Made by a program: the position numbers and the translations under genes. DNA of 64,000 nt from CAIXSC01 sp046349855. GTDB taxonomy: Bacteria > Planctomycetota > Planctomycetia > Pirellulales > Pirellulaceae. This document shows positions 32,666 to 41,108 of the stretch, in pieces. Below the pieces are notes generated by a model that was not told the DNA's origin, did not search any database, and was given only the letters and a program-made list of their open reading frames with translations. Each line of letters opens with the position of its first letter. Position 1 is the stretch's first letter. The stretch is taken from contig JAXMBM010000019.1 of the NCBI GenBank assembly GCA_046349855.1, positions 1 through 64,000 on the forward strand, given 5' to 3'.

Positions 32666-34237
32666 TTACGATCCAATCCGCCATTCGGTGCCACCCTTGC
32701 GATCCTCGATGACCACACCGATGGCCCCCATCGCCTGGCGAATCTTGTCGGCCGTGGCAAAATCCTTGCGGCCGCGAGCGTCGGCGCGGAGTTCCAACAG
32801 GAGCTGAACCAGTTGCCCGACCAGAGCCTCGCCACCGCCGCTGGCCGCCTTGGCTGGCGCCGAGCGGAACAGGCCGAGGATCGCCGAGAGTTCGCGGAGC
32901 GTCGTCACGCCGCGCCGCAGCGCTGCCACGCGCTCGGCCTGGCTGGCGGCGGACTCTTCGAGTTTATGCTGGTCGACGAACTTGTTGAGGATGCGGACCA
33001 GGTCGAACAGGTCGCTGATCGCGGCACCCGTATTGAAGTCGTCGTCCATTTTCGCCAGAAAGCTGGCGCGGCGTTCATGAACTTCCTGCAGCAGTGCGTC
33101 GCTGCCCGGCGCAAACTCACCGGCCTCGCGGCGGGTGATGGGGGTGAGTTCGTGGAACTTTTCGCCCGTGATCCGCGTGTAGCGCTCGAAGAATCGCTGG
33201 AACGTATCCAGTCCGGCGCCCGCTTCGGCGACCTCTTCCTCGCTGAACACGATGGTGCTGCGGTAGTGAGTGCGCAACAGGAAGAATCGCAAGCGATCGC
33301 CACCTTGGCGGGCGATCAGATCGGCCAATCCGCCGGCCCCTTTGGAGCGGCTGATTTTCGTATCGACGGTGGCCTGTTCGGCCGCTTCCCCGGCGGCGTT
33401 GTCAGCCCCGCCCTCCCGGTCCGACTTGCCGCCGACCTTGCCGCTGCCCGTGCCGGCGCGCATCAGGCCGTTATGAAGCCAGTACTTGACCATGGGGGCC
33501 GAGTGGCATGACTCGCTTTGAGCAATTTCGTTCTCATGGTGAGGGAAGACCAGATCGAGTCCGCCGCCATGGATGTCGAACGTCTGGCCCAGGATCGCGC
33601 GGCTCATCGCGGAACACTCGATATGCCAGCCAGGACGGCCCGGTCCCCAGGGGCTGTCCCAGGAGGGTTCGCCCGGTTTGGCCGACTTCCACAAGGCGAA
33701 ATCGCCAGGCGAACGCTTGCGGGCGGCCGCCTCCCCTCCTTCGCCCTGCTGGCTGTCGACCGACCGATTGCTCAGTTTGCCGTAGTCTTCGTCGCGCGTC
33801 ACGTCGAAGAAGACGTCGCCACCCGCCGCGTAGGCATAGCCACGCTGGATCAATTCCTCGATGAAGCGGATGATCTCCCGCATGTACTCGGTGGCCTTGG
33901 GCATCTGATCGATCTGGTCGACGCCCAGGGCCTTGAGGTTCGCCAGATAGTCCATCGTCATCTCGGTGGCGACCTGCGACATGGGGATGCCACGTTCGCG
34001 CGCCTGGCCGATGAGCTTGTCGTCAACGTCGGTAATGTTGACGACCCAGGTCACCTCGAAGCCACTGTACACGAGGTAGCGTTTGAGCGTGTCGAAAATG
34101 ACCGGCCCCACCATGTGGCCGATATGGGCCGGCTTGTAGACGGTGGGACCGCACAGGTAGATCCCGACCTTCCCCGGAGTGACCGGCTGGAAGACTTCCT
34201 TCTGTTTGGTCAGCGTGTTGTAGACCCGAATCGTCAT
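32666..34237 (-). CDS. cysS: Cysteinyl-tRNA synthetase with atypical KMSKS loop
   Basis: The 523-residue class I synthetase charges tRNA-Cys. YLCGPTVYKPAHIGHMVGP gives the zinc Cys29 and HIGH motif (38-41). Further zinc ligands are in GWHIECSAM and GLDLVFPHHENEIAQSE. The second ATP motif, normally KMSKSLGN, reads KISRSKGA (294-301) and is preceded by a 30-residue Gly/Ser/Ala-rich insert (262-293). Length is slightly above the usual 460-490. The C-terminal anticodon domain is complete. It follows ispF by 22 bases. Confidence 0.95.
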   Translation of the reverse strand: MTIRVYNTLTKQKEVFQPVTPGKVGIYLCGPTVYKPAHIGHMVGPVIFDTLKRYLVYSGFEVTWVVNITDVDDKLIGQARERGIPMSQVATEMTMDYLANLKALGVDQIDQMPKATEYMREIIRFIEELIQRGYAYAAGGDVFFDVTRDEDYGKLSNRSVDSQQGEGGEAAARKRSPGDFALWKSAKPGEPSWDSPWGPGRPGWHIECSAMSRAILGQTFDIHGGGLDLVFPHHENEIAQSESCHSAPMVKYWLHNGLMRAGTGSGKVGGKSDREGGADNAAGEAAEQATVDTKISRSKGAGGLADLIARQGGDRLRFFLLRTHYRSTIVFSEEEVAEAGAGLDTFQRFFERYTRITGEKFHELTPITRREAGEFAPGSDALLQEVHERRASFLAKMDDDFNTGAAISDLFDLVRILNKFVDQHKLEESAASQAERVAALRRGVTTLRELSAILGLFRSAPAKAASGGGEALVGQLVQLLLELRADARGRKDFATADKIRQAMGAIGVVIEDRKGGTEWRIGS

Positions 34238-34259
34238 GGTTCCGGAACTCCCTGCTCCT

Positions 34260-34733
34260 TCAGATGTGTTCGATCAGTGCCACGCATTCGGCCATCAGGG
34301 CCTCTTCTCGCCCCACCGGCCCCACTCGTTCGCCCGTTTTGGCCTTGAGGCCCACCTGGTCGACGTGGAGGTCCAGGATTTGGGCGATCCGCTGGCGGAT
34401 GGCCAGTTTGTGCGGAGTCAAACGGGGACGCTGAGCAAAGACGATGCAGTCCAGATTCACGATCCGGAAACCGGCGTCCCGGACGCGGTTCCAGGCCACC
34501 TGCAGCATCTCGGCCGAATCCCGCCCCTGGTGAGCCGGATCGCTATCCGGAAATAACTCGCCGATGTCCCCTAGGGCGGCGGCGCCCAACAAGGCGTCGG
34601 TGAGCGCATGCAGGAGCACATCGGCGTCACTATGGCCGATCAGATGCTGGTCATGGGGAATTGTGATCCCCCCTAACACCAGCGGACCGCCGTCTCCCAG
34701 GCGATGGGTGTCATGCCCCAAGCCGATTCTCAG
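34260..34733 (-). CDS. ispF: 2-C-methyl-D-erythritol 2,4-cyclodiphosphate synthase, likely noncanonical start
   Basis: IspF closes the cyclodiphosphate ring in the MEP route to isoprenoids. The zinc ligands are in GHDTHRL and HSDADVLLHALTDALLGAAA, and the family blocks FPDSDP, NLDCIVFAQRPRL and KAKTGERVGPVGREEA are present. The family N-terminus (M-R-I-G-x-G-x-D) is encoded in frame as CTG-AGA-ATC-GGC-TTG-GGG-CAT, but no ATG, GTG or TTG stands at the first position. CTG at 34733 fits homology, while TTG at 34721 would remove the first beta strand's start. A GGAGG lies about 19 bases before CTG. The frame is closed by a TGA six codons upstream of CTG. Confidence 0.85.
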   Translation of the reverse strand: MRIGLGHDTHRLGDGGPLVLGGITIPHDQHLIGHSDADVLLHALTDALLGAAALGDIGELFPDSDPAHQGRDSAEMLQVAWNRVRDAGFRIVNLDCIVFAQRPRLTPHKLAIRQRIAQILDLHVDQVGLKAKTGERVGPVGREEALMAECVALIEHI

Positions 34734-34846
34734 CGCCGTCGTAACGACTCACCTCCCTGCTCGCTCAAAGACTCCCTGGCTGCTCCTCCCTGGTCGGGGC
34801 GGATTATAGCCAAACCCCTGCGGAGCGACAACGCGAGCGTCCCCCC

Positions 34847-35449
34847 CTATCGCGGGTCTCCACGTTCCGGGAACACCCAGCGGTCGCGCGTGGGAGGGCC
34901 GACAAACTGAGCCATGCGGTCGAGCAGCCGACCCGGCTCGTCGTCCACCAGCAGCAGCTCGCGGTGCCCCGGACGCAGGAATCCAGTGTCGACCAGTTGG
35001 TCGAGGAATCGGACGAGCGGAGTGAAGAACTGGTCGACGTCGAGCAGTCCGACGGGCTTGTCGTGAAATCCCAGCTGCAGCCAGGTCAGTGTCTCGAACA
35101 ATTCCTCCAGCGTGCCGATGCCACCGGGCAGGGCCAGGAAGCCATCGGACGCATCGACCATCCGCGCCTTGCGGGTATGCATCGAATCGACCACTTCCAG
35201 CTGCGTGGCGCCCGCGTGTGCCAGTTCACGCTCCTGCAAGGCCCGCGGTATGACCCCCAGCACCTCGCCTCCTCCCCGCAGTACGGCATCCGCGAGGCGG
35301 CCCATCAGACCGATTCGGCCACCGCCGTACACCAGACCAATGCCGCGCTGGACCAGCGTCTGGCCGAGTCGTTCGGCCAGCGCACGGTAGGCGGGCGAAC
35401 GCCCTTCCTGCGAACCACAGTAAACGCAGAGTCGACGGAATGTACGCAT
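34847..35449 (-). CDS. LOG family protein (cytokinin-type nucleotide phosphoribohydrolase)
   Basis: A 200-residue protein with the LOG signatures LVYGGGRIGLMG, PRALQERELAH and the catalytic LPGGIGTLEELFETLTW. Enzymes of this family hydrolyse nucleoside 5'-monophosphates, releasing the base; they are often misannotated as lysine decarboxylases. The start MRTFRRLCVYCGSQEGRSP is typical. It lies 113 bases upstream of ispF on the same strand and is divergent from pdxA. Confidence 0.88.
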   Translation of the reverse strand: MRTFRRLCVYCGSQEGRSPAYRALAERLGQTLVQRGIGLVYGGGRIGLMGRLADAVLRGGGEVLGVIPRALQERELAHAGATQLEVVDSMHTRKARMVDASDGFLALPGGIGTLEELFETLTWLQLGFHDKPVGLLDVDQFFTPLVRFLDQLVDTGFLRPGHRELLLVDDEPGRLLDRMAQFVGPPTRDRWVFPERGDPR

Positions 35450-35681
35450 GTCAGCAGGATACCGTCCAAGCCACGGCTGCGGGTCACGGATTCCGCGAAC
35501 TCGATGTGGCCCAGTTTATCGCATGGACGCTGATCCCGGGGGGCACATGTGCGCGTCGGGCGCGGCGCCGTACAATGCAGCCGCATGGCACTTGCCGCTG
35601 CTGCGGCCCGTGCCTCCCCTCCGGGCCGGGTTGTCCACGTACCGTGGGGCTCCGCCGCGTCTCCTCGCAGGATCACTCTCC

Positions 35682-36767
35682 ATGCCACGACCTCGGATCG
35701 CTGTCACCCTGGGGGACCCTGCCGGCGTCGGCCCGGAAGTCGGACTCCGTCTCCTGCAGGATCCCGCCATTCTCGAGCTGTGCGTCCCGATTCTGTTTGG
35801 TGATGCCGCCGTGTGCCAGCGCGTGGCCCGCGTCTGCGGCCTGCCCATGCCAACGACGATTCTGCCTCGCACTGCCTGGCCTCAGGCGGCCGCGACGCTG
35901 GCCTCACCGGCGCTGCTGGATCTGGCCGCCATCGATGCCGCAACGGTCGAGCCGGGGCGGGTGAGTGCGGCGACAGGGCGTGCGTCGTACACCTATATCG
36001 ACGCCGCCATCAATGCGGCTCTGGCGGGAGACGTGGACGCGGTTGCCACCGGTCCCATTCACAAAGAAGCGCTCCGCGCTGCCGGAATTCCCTTCCCGGG
36101 GCACACCGAGATCTTCGCGGCTCGCACCTCGGCGGCCCGCTCCTGCATGATGCTCACGTCCGAGGAAATTACCTGCAGCTTCGTGACGGCCCACGTCGGT
36201 TATCGGGACGTCCCCGCGCTGCTGACGATCGAGCGAGTAAGGGATGTGATCGAATTGACGGCCGAGGCGCTGCGGCGAATTCGTGGCCACTCCCCCCGCC
36301 TGCTCGTCTGCGGACTCAACCCGCATGCCGGCGAACATGGCCTGTTCGGAGATGGAGAGGAGGAGCGGATCATCGCCCCGGCAGTCGCGGCCGCACAGGC
36401 GGCCGGATATCTCGTGGAAGGGCCGCTCCCACCCGATACGGTCTTCCTGCCAGCACGGCGCCGCACGACCGACGGCTTCATCTGCATGTATCACGATCAG
36501 GGGCATATTCCTCTCAAGGCACTGGCGTTCGATCTGGCCGTGAACATTACGCTCGGGCTGCCCATCATTCGCACCTCGGTCGATCATGGCACGGCGTGCG
36601 ATATTGCCTGGCAAGGTCGGGCGGATGTGAGCAGTCTCGTGCAGGCGGTACGACTGGCGGCACGGCTGGCGGTCCGGCCGGAGTCACCAACGGCACCGGA
36701 GAACCTGGCCGTTTCCAGCAACCGGGCCGAGGCCTCCGGGAGTGGCAGCGGCCTGCGGCAGGGATGA
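35682..36767 (+). CDS. pdxA: PdxA family dehydrogenase (4-hydroxythreonine-4-phosphate or 4-phospho-D-threonate dehydrogenase)
   Basis: A 361-residue NAD-dependent, metal-dependent dehydrogenase. Metal and substrate motifs are GHTEIFA (140-146), HVGYRDVP (171-178), GLNPHAGEHGLFG (211-223) and YHDQGHIPLKAL (270-281). Classic PdxA makes the precursor of pyridoxal phosphate. A close relative, PdxA2, oxidises 4-phospho-D-threonate and works with a DUF1537 kinase. Because a DUF1537 gene follows 31 bases downstream on the same strand, the catabolic PdxA2 role is at least as likely. The start at 35682 gives the standard MPRPRIAVTLGDPAGVGPE. Confidence 0.9.
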   Translation: MPRPRIAVTLGDPAGVGPEVGLRLLQDPAILELCVPILFGDAAVCQRVARVCGLPMPTTILPRTAWPQAAATLASPALLDLAAIDAATVEPGRVSAATGRASYTYIDAAINAALAGDVDAVATGPIHKEALRAAGIPFPGHTEIFAARTSAARSCMMLTSEEITCSFVTAHVGYRDVPALLTIERVRDVIELTAEALRRIRGHSPRLLVCGLNPHAGEHGLFGDGEEERIIAPAVAAAQAAGYLVEGPLPPDTVFLPARRRTTDGFICMYHDQGHIPLKALAFDLAVNITLGLPIIRTSVDHGTACDIAWQGRADVSSLVQAVRLAARLAVRPESPTAPENLAVSSNRAEASGSGSGLRQG

Positions 36768-36798
36768 ACTGGACGTCAACGACGGTGAGGGGACTCGA

Positions 36799-37974
36799 GT
36801 GATTGTCGTCATCGCGGACGACTTTTCAGGAGCGGCCGAGATCGCGGGCGAGGCTGTTTCGGCCGGCTATCGCGCCGAAGTTCAGCGCGACTGGACTCCC
36901 CGTGCGGAGGCCGATCTGTTGGTCGTCGATACCGATTCCCGACTGCTGCCGCCACAGGCCGCGGCCGAGCGGCTCTTGCGGCTGGGAGAACGGCTGACAC
37001 GCCACGGAGTAACGCGGATCTTCAAGAAGGTTGACTCGGTTCTCCGCGGACCGGTCAGCGCCGAATTGCAGGCCCTGACGCTGGCCCTGGGGCGGGGCCG
37101 CTGGCTGCTCGCGCCGGCCAATCCACAGCGGGGGCGCATTCTGCGCCGCGGCCACTACCTGATCGACGGCCAGCCCTTGGAGCAGACGCTGTTCGCGGCC
37201 GATCCCGGCCATCCGGCACGTTCGTCCGCGGTGCTGCAACGATTGGGAGCAACGGCCGACGTTCCTTGTTGCAGTCTGCCGGTGGGAACGCCGCTGCCGG
37301 CGACCGGCGGCGCCGTGGCCGATGCCGAGTCGACAGCGGACCTCGAGTCGTGGGCCGGACTCGGCGACGCCAACACGTTGCCCGCGGGCGCGGTCGAGTT
37401 CTTTCGGGCGTGGTTGTCGCGGCAACCGCGCCCGGGGCTCCGTGCTGAGGTCCGGGAACTGCCAGTACAGTTGCCGCGCCAACACGTGCTGCTGGTTTGT
37501 GGGAGCCTCGCCGCCTGGCAGCAGGGCCGGCCAGTCGATTGTCAGCGCTACGGGATTCCCGTGGTCGAACTGACGTTCGATTCCGCTCTGTCCGCGACGG
37601 AGGGAGTGGATGTCGAGGCAGCTCGGCACGCGTACGCCGAACGAGGCTGGCTGGCGGTGACCTGTGCCACGGCTCTGCCACCCCCCGCGGTGGCGGCCGA
37701 AGATCATACCCGCACGCCGTTCGATCCCTTGGCCCAACTGGCCGCTTTCACCGTCCGCTGGCTGCAGCGCGAGACGGTGGAGTGCCTGCTGGTCGAGGGT
37801 GGGGCAACCGCCGAGGCACTGGTCCAGCAACTGGGGCTCCTGCGCTGGCGTGCCGGACCGCCGCTGGCACCGGGAATCACGCCGCTTTGGCCGGTCGACG
37901 GACCGCCCTGGATGCTGGTGAGCAAACCGGGAAGTTATGCCTGGCCCGCCGGTGTCTGGCCAAACTCTATCTGA
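36799..37974 (+). CDS. DUF1537 four-carbon acid-sugar kinase
   Basis: The 391-residue protein has the DUF1537 N-terminal substrate domain (VIVVIADDFSGAAEIAGEAV, residues 2-21; then FKKVDSVLRGPVSAEL and APANPQRGRIL) and the C-terminal nucleotide-binding domain (LLVEGGATAEALVQQLG, ending SKPGSYAWP). Such kinases phosphorylate D-threonate, D-erythronate or related acids, and the product is oxidised and decarboxylated by PdxA2-type enzymes. The preceding pdxA-like gene fits this exactly. GTG 36799 is chosen because AGGGG lies six to seven bases upstream and the first strand then begins at once. Substrate stereochemistry is not predictable here. Confidence 0.87.
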   Translation: MIVVIADDFSGAAEIAGEAVSAGYRAEVQRDWTPRAEADLLVVDTDSRLLPPQAAAERLLRLGERLTRHGVTRIFKKVDSVLRGPVSAELQALTLALGRGRWLLAPANPQRGRILRRGHYLIDGQPLEQTLFAADPGHPARSSAVLQRLGATADVPCCSLPVGTPLPATGGAVADAESTADLESWAGLGDANTLPAGAVEFFRAWLSRQPRPGLRAEVRELPVQLPRQHVLLVCGSLAAWQQGRPVDCQRYGIPVVELTFDSALSATEGVDVEAARHAYAERGWLAVTCATALPPPAVAAEDHTRTPFDPLAQLAAFTVRWLQRETVECLLVEGGATAEALVQQLGLLRWRAGPPLAPGITPLWPVDGPPWMLVSKPGSYAWPAGVWPNSI

Positions 37975-38089
37975 CCGACCCGTGTCGGGCCGACCCTTAT
38001 CCGGCCCGCCAACGGGGAGGCGGCGAATGCCGGTTCGTCGGGCGAGAGTTCTTCCCACACTGGTGCGGCCGCGCGCTCGGGCGATGCGG

Positions 38090-39112
38090 TCAGGTAAAGA
38101 GTTGGCCGGTCGATTCCCGCAGGGGGGGCGTTACCTGCAGATGCTGGTAGGCGCGGCTCGTCGCGAGCCGGCCGCGCGGCGTGCGCACGACCATTTCGCT
38201 CCGCAGCAGGAACGGCTCGATTTCGTCCTCCAGCGTGTCGATCGACGCGTTCATCGTGTGGGCAATCGCTTCGATTCCGGCCGGGCCCCCGGCGAAGACC
38301 CGGAGCAGCGTTTCCAGGTACTTGCGATCCTGCCGGCCGAGTCCCAATTCGTCGACGCCGGACATCTTGAGTGCGGCCTGAGCCACTTCGAGGGTGATCC
38401 GCCCGTTGGCCTTGCTGGTGGCGAAATCGCGCACCCACAGCAGATGATTGTTGGCGATGCGGGGAGTGCCGCGACTGCGCCGCGCGAGCTCTTCGGCCGC
38501 TTCTTCATCCAGCGTGACCGCGAGTTTCACTGCGTTCCTCCGGAGGATGGCCGTTAACTCGCCGGGGCCGTAAAAACCGAGAGTCTCGCGGATCGGAAAA
38601 CGATCCCGCAGCGGACCGGACAGAAGCCCGGCACGCGTGGTGGCACCGATCAAGGTGAAGGGCTTGAGACGCAGATTGACCGTGCGGGCATTGACCCCTT
38701 CCCCCAACACGATGTCGATGCGGAAATCCTCCATCGCCGTGTACAGATACTCTTCCACCGCCTTGGGCAGGCGGTGGATCTCGTCGATAAACAGCACCGA
38801 CCGCTCGGGAGCATTGCTCAAGTACGGGATCAGATCCTTAGGCGCCTTGAGTGCCGGGCCGCTGGCCAGCTGGACGCTGGCGTCGAGCTCCCGGGGGATG
38901 CAGAGGGCGAAGGTGGTCTTGCCGAGTCCCGGGGGGCCGTCGAAGAGAATGTGGCCCAGCGGTTCGGAACGCTTTTGTGCCGCATCGACGGCAATCAACA
39001 GCCGCTCGTAGACGTCGCGCTGGCCAATCATGTCCTGCATCCGCTGAGGACGCAGTCCGCGCACGACCTCGTCTTCCGCCTTTTCCTGACGCAGTATCGC
39101 CTCCCGTGCCAT
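38090..39112 (-). CDS. ruvB: Holliday junction branch-migration helicase RuvB
   Basis: The 340-residue AAA+ motor drives branch migration with RuvA. Walker A is DGPPGLGKT (58-66), Walker B VLFIDEIHRL (106-115), sensor 1 LIGATTRAGLL (154-164) and the Arg finger region PLRDRF. The C-terminal winged helix ends DEIEPFLLRSEMVVRTPRGR. The Start at 39112 gives the usual short N-terminus; a long upstream extension is spurious. Co-directional with the HNH gene 110 bases upstream, and about 6 kb away from ruvCA. Confidence 0.95.
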   Translation of the reverse strand: MAREAILRQEKAEDEVVRGLRPQRMQDMIGQRDVYERLLIAVDAAQKRSEPLGHILFDGPPGLGKTTFALCIPRELDASVQLASGPALKAPKDLIPYLSNAPERSVLFIDEIHRLPKAVEEYLYTAMEDFRIDIVLGEGVNARTVNLRLKPFTLIGATTRAGLLSGPLRDRFPIRETLGFYGPGELTAILRRNAVKLAVTLDEEAAEELARRSRGTPRIANNHLLWVRDFATSKANGRITLEVAQAALKMSGVDELGLGRQDRKYLETLLRVFAGGPAGIEAIAHTMNASIDTLEDEIEPFLLRSEMVVRTPRGRLATSRAYQHLQVTPPLRESTGQLFT

Positions 39113-39222
39113 CTCCTTCCTATCCTCCTGTGATCCGCTGTGCCCGCCGCCGGCATCGATCCGTGGGATGAACCGGCGCGGCGAGCGCGCCCGCACGCTG
39201 GACGAACCAGCGTGCGGGGCGG

Positions 39223-39816
39223 TCATTCCTCGAGTTCCACCGTCCAATAGGCCTCGCTGAGAAACTTGCTCCAGCTTTCCACACGCACCGTGTGCCGCGC
39301 GTAGAGCGGTGTCCAGGTGGGACGCACCGGCGGTTTGCGCAGGGGCATCGCCGCCTCGGTTGGCGTGCGGTTGGCCTTCTTCTGATTGCAGTCCAGGCAG
39401 GCCAGAACGCAGTTCTCCCAGGTGCTGGTCCCGCCCCGCGACCGGGGCTGAACGTGATCGATGGTGAGTTCTTCGCTGCCGGGCTGAGCACCGCAATACT
39501 GACAGGCGAACTGGTCGCGACGGTACAGGTTGCGGCGGCTGAACGTCACCACGTTCTTCGGTACTCGGTCATACACCGCCAGGGTGATGACCTCCGGCAC
39601 CCGCAGCCGAAAGGTCACCGACTGGATGAACGGTTCATCGTCCTGAGGAATGAGCCGAGCCCAGTCGGCCCAGGTGTACTGACGAAAGTCGGCCGGATCG
39701 ACGATCTGCGCCCGTTCCGCCGCCACCAGCGTCAACGAACGAGCGACCGTGGCAACTCCGACCGGCTGCCAATTCCGATTCAATACCAATGTGGGTCGTG
39801 TCAATACTCCGGTCAC
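39223..39816 (-). CDS. HNH endonuclease
   Basis: A 197-residue protein with a C-terminal HNH domain: CQYCG (105-109) and CLDCNQKK (140-147) as the zinc pair, LTIDHVQPRSRGG with the catalytic Asp-His and WENCV with the Asn. The N-terminal half (TLVLNRNWQPVGVATVARSL) is the conserved front of planctomycete and cyanobacterial HNH proteins of this group. GTG 39816 is chosen because GGAGGGAG lies directly upstream. Family members are stand-alone nucleases of unknown cellular role, possibly in DNA repair. Confidence 0.87.
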   Translation of the reverse strand: MTGVLTRPTLVLNRNWQPVGVATVARSLTLVAAERAQIVDPADFRQYTWADWARLIPQDDEPFIQSVTFRLRVPEVITLAVYDRVPKNVVTFSRRNLYRRDQFACQYCGAQPGSEELTIDHVQPRSRGGTSTWENCVLACLDCNQKKANRTPTEAAMPLRKPPVRPTWTPLYARHTVRVESWSKFLSEAYWTVELEE

Positions 39817-40169
39817 GCTCCCTCCCTCCCGAAGCCGAATCGCGGGTCCTGACGGGTATGATTCCCCGGACGGCGACGCTGCTTCCTGCCTGTACTGGAT
39901 CTGTCCTGCGAGCCGGCTGGCTACTGCCACCCTGGCTGGCGTCCGCGTCGACGCATGCCAACAGGGGCCCCCTTGGACAGATTTTCAGGTACCGACAGGG
40001 CACAGCCTAACCTGTCCGGCCGCCCGCCGACAATCACGGGGCCTTGAATTCAGCCCACCCGCGTCGTCGTCTGGCCACCGCTTCCGCGGCGCCGGTACCA
40101 CTCCGTGACCCGATCCCCGCCTGGCAGGTTCGCGGGACCACCACGACCGATTGACTCTTTTTTCCCCCT
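39817..40169. other. Intergenic stretch between HNH and aldo/keto reductase genes
   Basis: About 350 bases upstream of the HNH gene and downstream of the reductase, both minus strand. I find no convincing gene, RNA or terminator. The promoter of the HNH-ruvB pair should lie in its left part. Confidence 0.4.
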
Positions 40170-41108
40170 TCATACCGTGGCGACAGGTGGCCACAGACGC
40201 GGTGTGATCAGCGTTTCGGGGGGAGTCAGGTCCAAGGCTTCGATGGCGGCACAGGTGTCCGCCGAGAGCGGTCCGCGGGCCACGAGCCGTAGATTGTCGC
40301 GGACCTGGGCGACCGTCTCCACGCCAATCACCAAACTCGTCACCTCCGGCTGGGCGAGCAAATAGCGGAACGCGAGTTCGCCCAACGTCACACCCGCGTC
40401 ACTCGCGAGCTGCTGCAGCGCGCGGCGCAGCGGGACGACCGCGGCCAAGGCCGGGGGAACCTGTTGTTCCGGCATCTGCAGAAGTCCCTGGAGGTAGACG
40501 CTGCGCACCCACAGCGCCACTCCGTGGTCCGCGGCGGCCTGGAACGTGCCTCCCCGCCGATGCCGGTGGTCGAGCAGGTTGGCGGGGACTTGCAGAGCGC
40601 GGATGCGTGGATCGGCAGCAAAGGCACGCGGCGGACCCGGTGCGTGATCGCACGACACGCCCAGCCCCGCCAGCGAGCCGCGTTCGACCCAGGGAATCAG
40701 CACGTCGAGAAAGACCGCATCGCATTCCCGATGAAACAGCACCAGCGGCGGCCGAGCCAACGAGAGTCGCCGGAGCGATCGTTCCACCGAACGCTCGACA
40801 GCGGCCCGCCCGAGGGCCGGATCGGCGAGCTCTGCGGGAGACAAGGGTTGCACCTTGGTCACGACCGACAGATGTTGCTGCCATCCCCGTTCGCGAATTG
40901 CCTGCCCCAACACTTCTTCGCTGGTGCCGTACGCGGCCGCCGTGTCGCAGGCGTTCACGCCACCCGCCAGCGCCACCTCCAGCATCTCGACCACCGTGCC
41001 GTACGACGGCTGGCCAGTACGGTTGGCGACTCCGTACGGTTGGCCCCATTGGACGGTGCCGAGCATCAGCCGCGACAGGCCGTTCGTGAAGTGGCACGCG
41101 TCAGGCAT
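40170..41108 (-). CDS. Aldo/keto reductase family oxidoreductase
   Basis: A 312-residue (beta/alpha)8 NADPH-dependent reductase. The catalytic tetrad is visible: Asp55 and Tyr60 in NACDTAAAYGTSEEVLG, Lys85 in VVTKVQ and His126 in LVLFHRECD. The C-terminal cofactor block reads EVTSLVIGVETVAQVRDNLR. The N-terminus MLGTVQWGQPYGVANRTGQ matches the subgroup often found in sugar and polysaccharide clusters. It overlaps the upstream oxidase gene by eight bases. Substrate unknown. Confidence 0.88.
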   Translation of the reverse strand: MPDACHFTNGLSRLMLGTVQWGQPYGVANRTGQPSYGTVVEMLEVALAGGVNACDTAAAYGTSEEVLGQAIRERGWQQHLSVVTKVQPLSPAELADPALGRAAVERSVERSLRRLSLARPPLVLFHRECDAVFLDVLIPWVERGSLAGLGVSCDHAPGPPRAFAADPRIRALQVPANLLDHRHRRGGTFQAAADHGVALWVRSVYLQGLLQMPEQQVPPALAAVVPLRRALQQLASDAGVTLGELAFRYLLAQPEVTSLVIGVETVAQVRDNLRLVARGPLSADTCAAIEALDLTPPETLITPRLWPPVATV

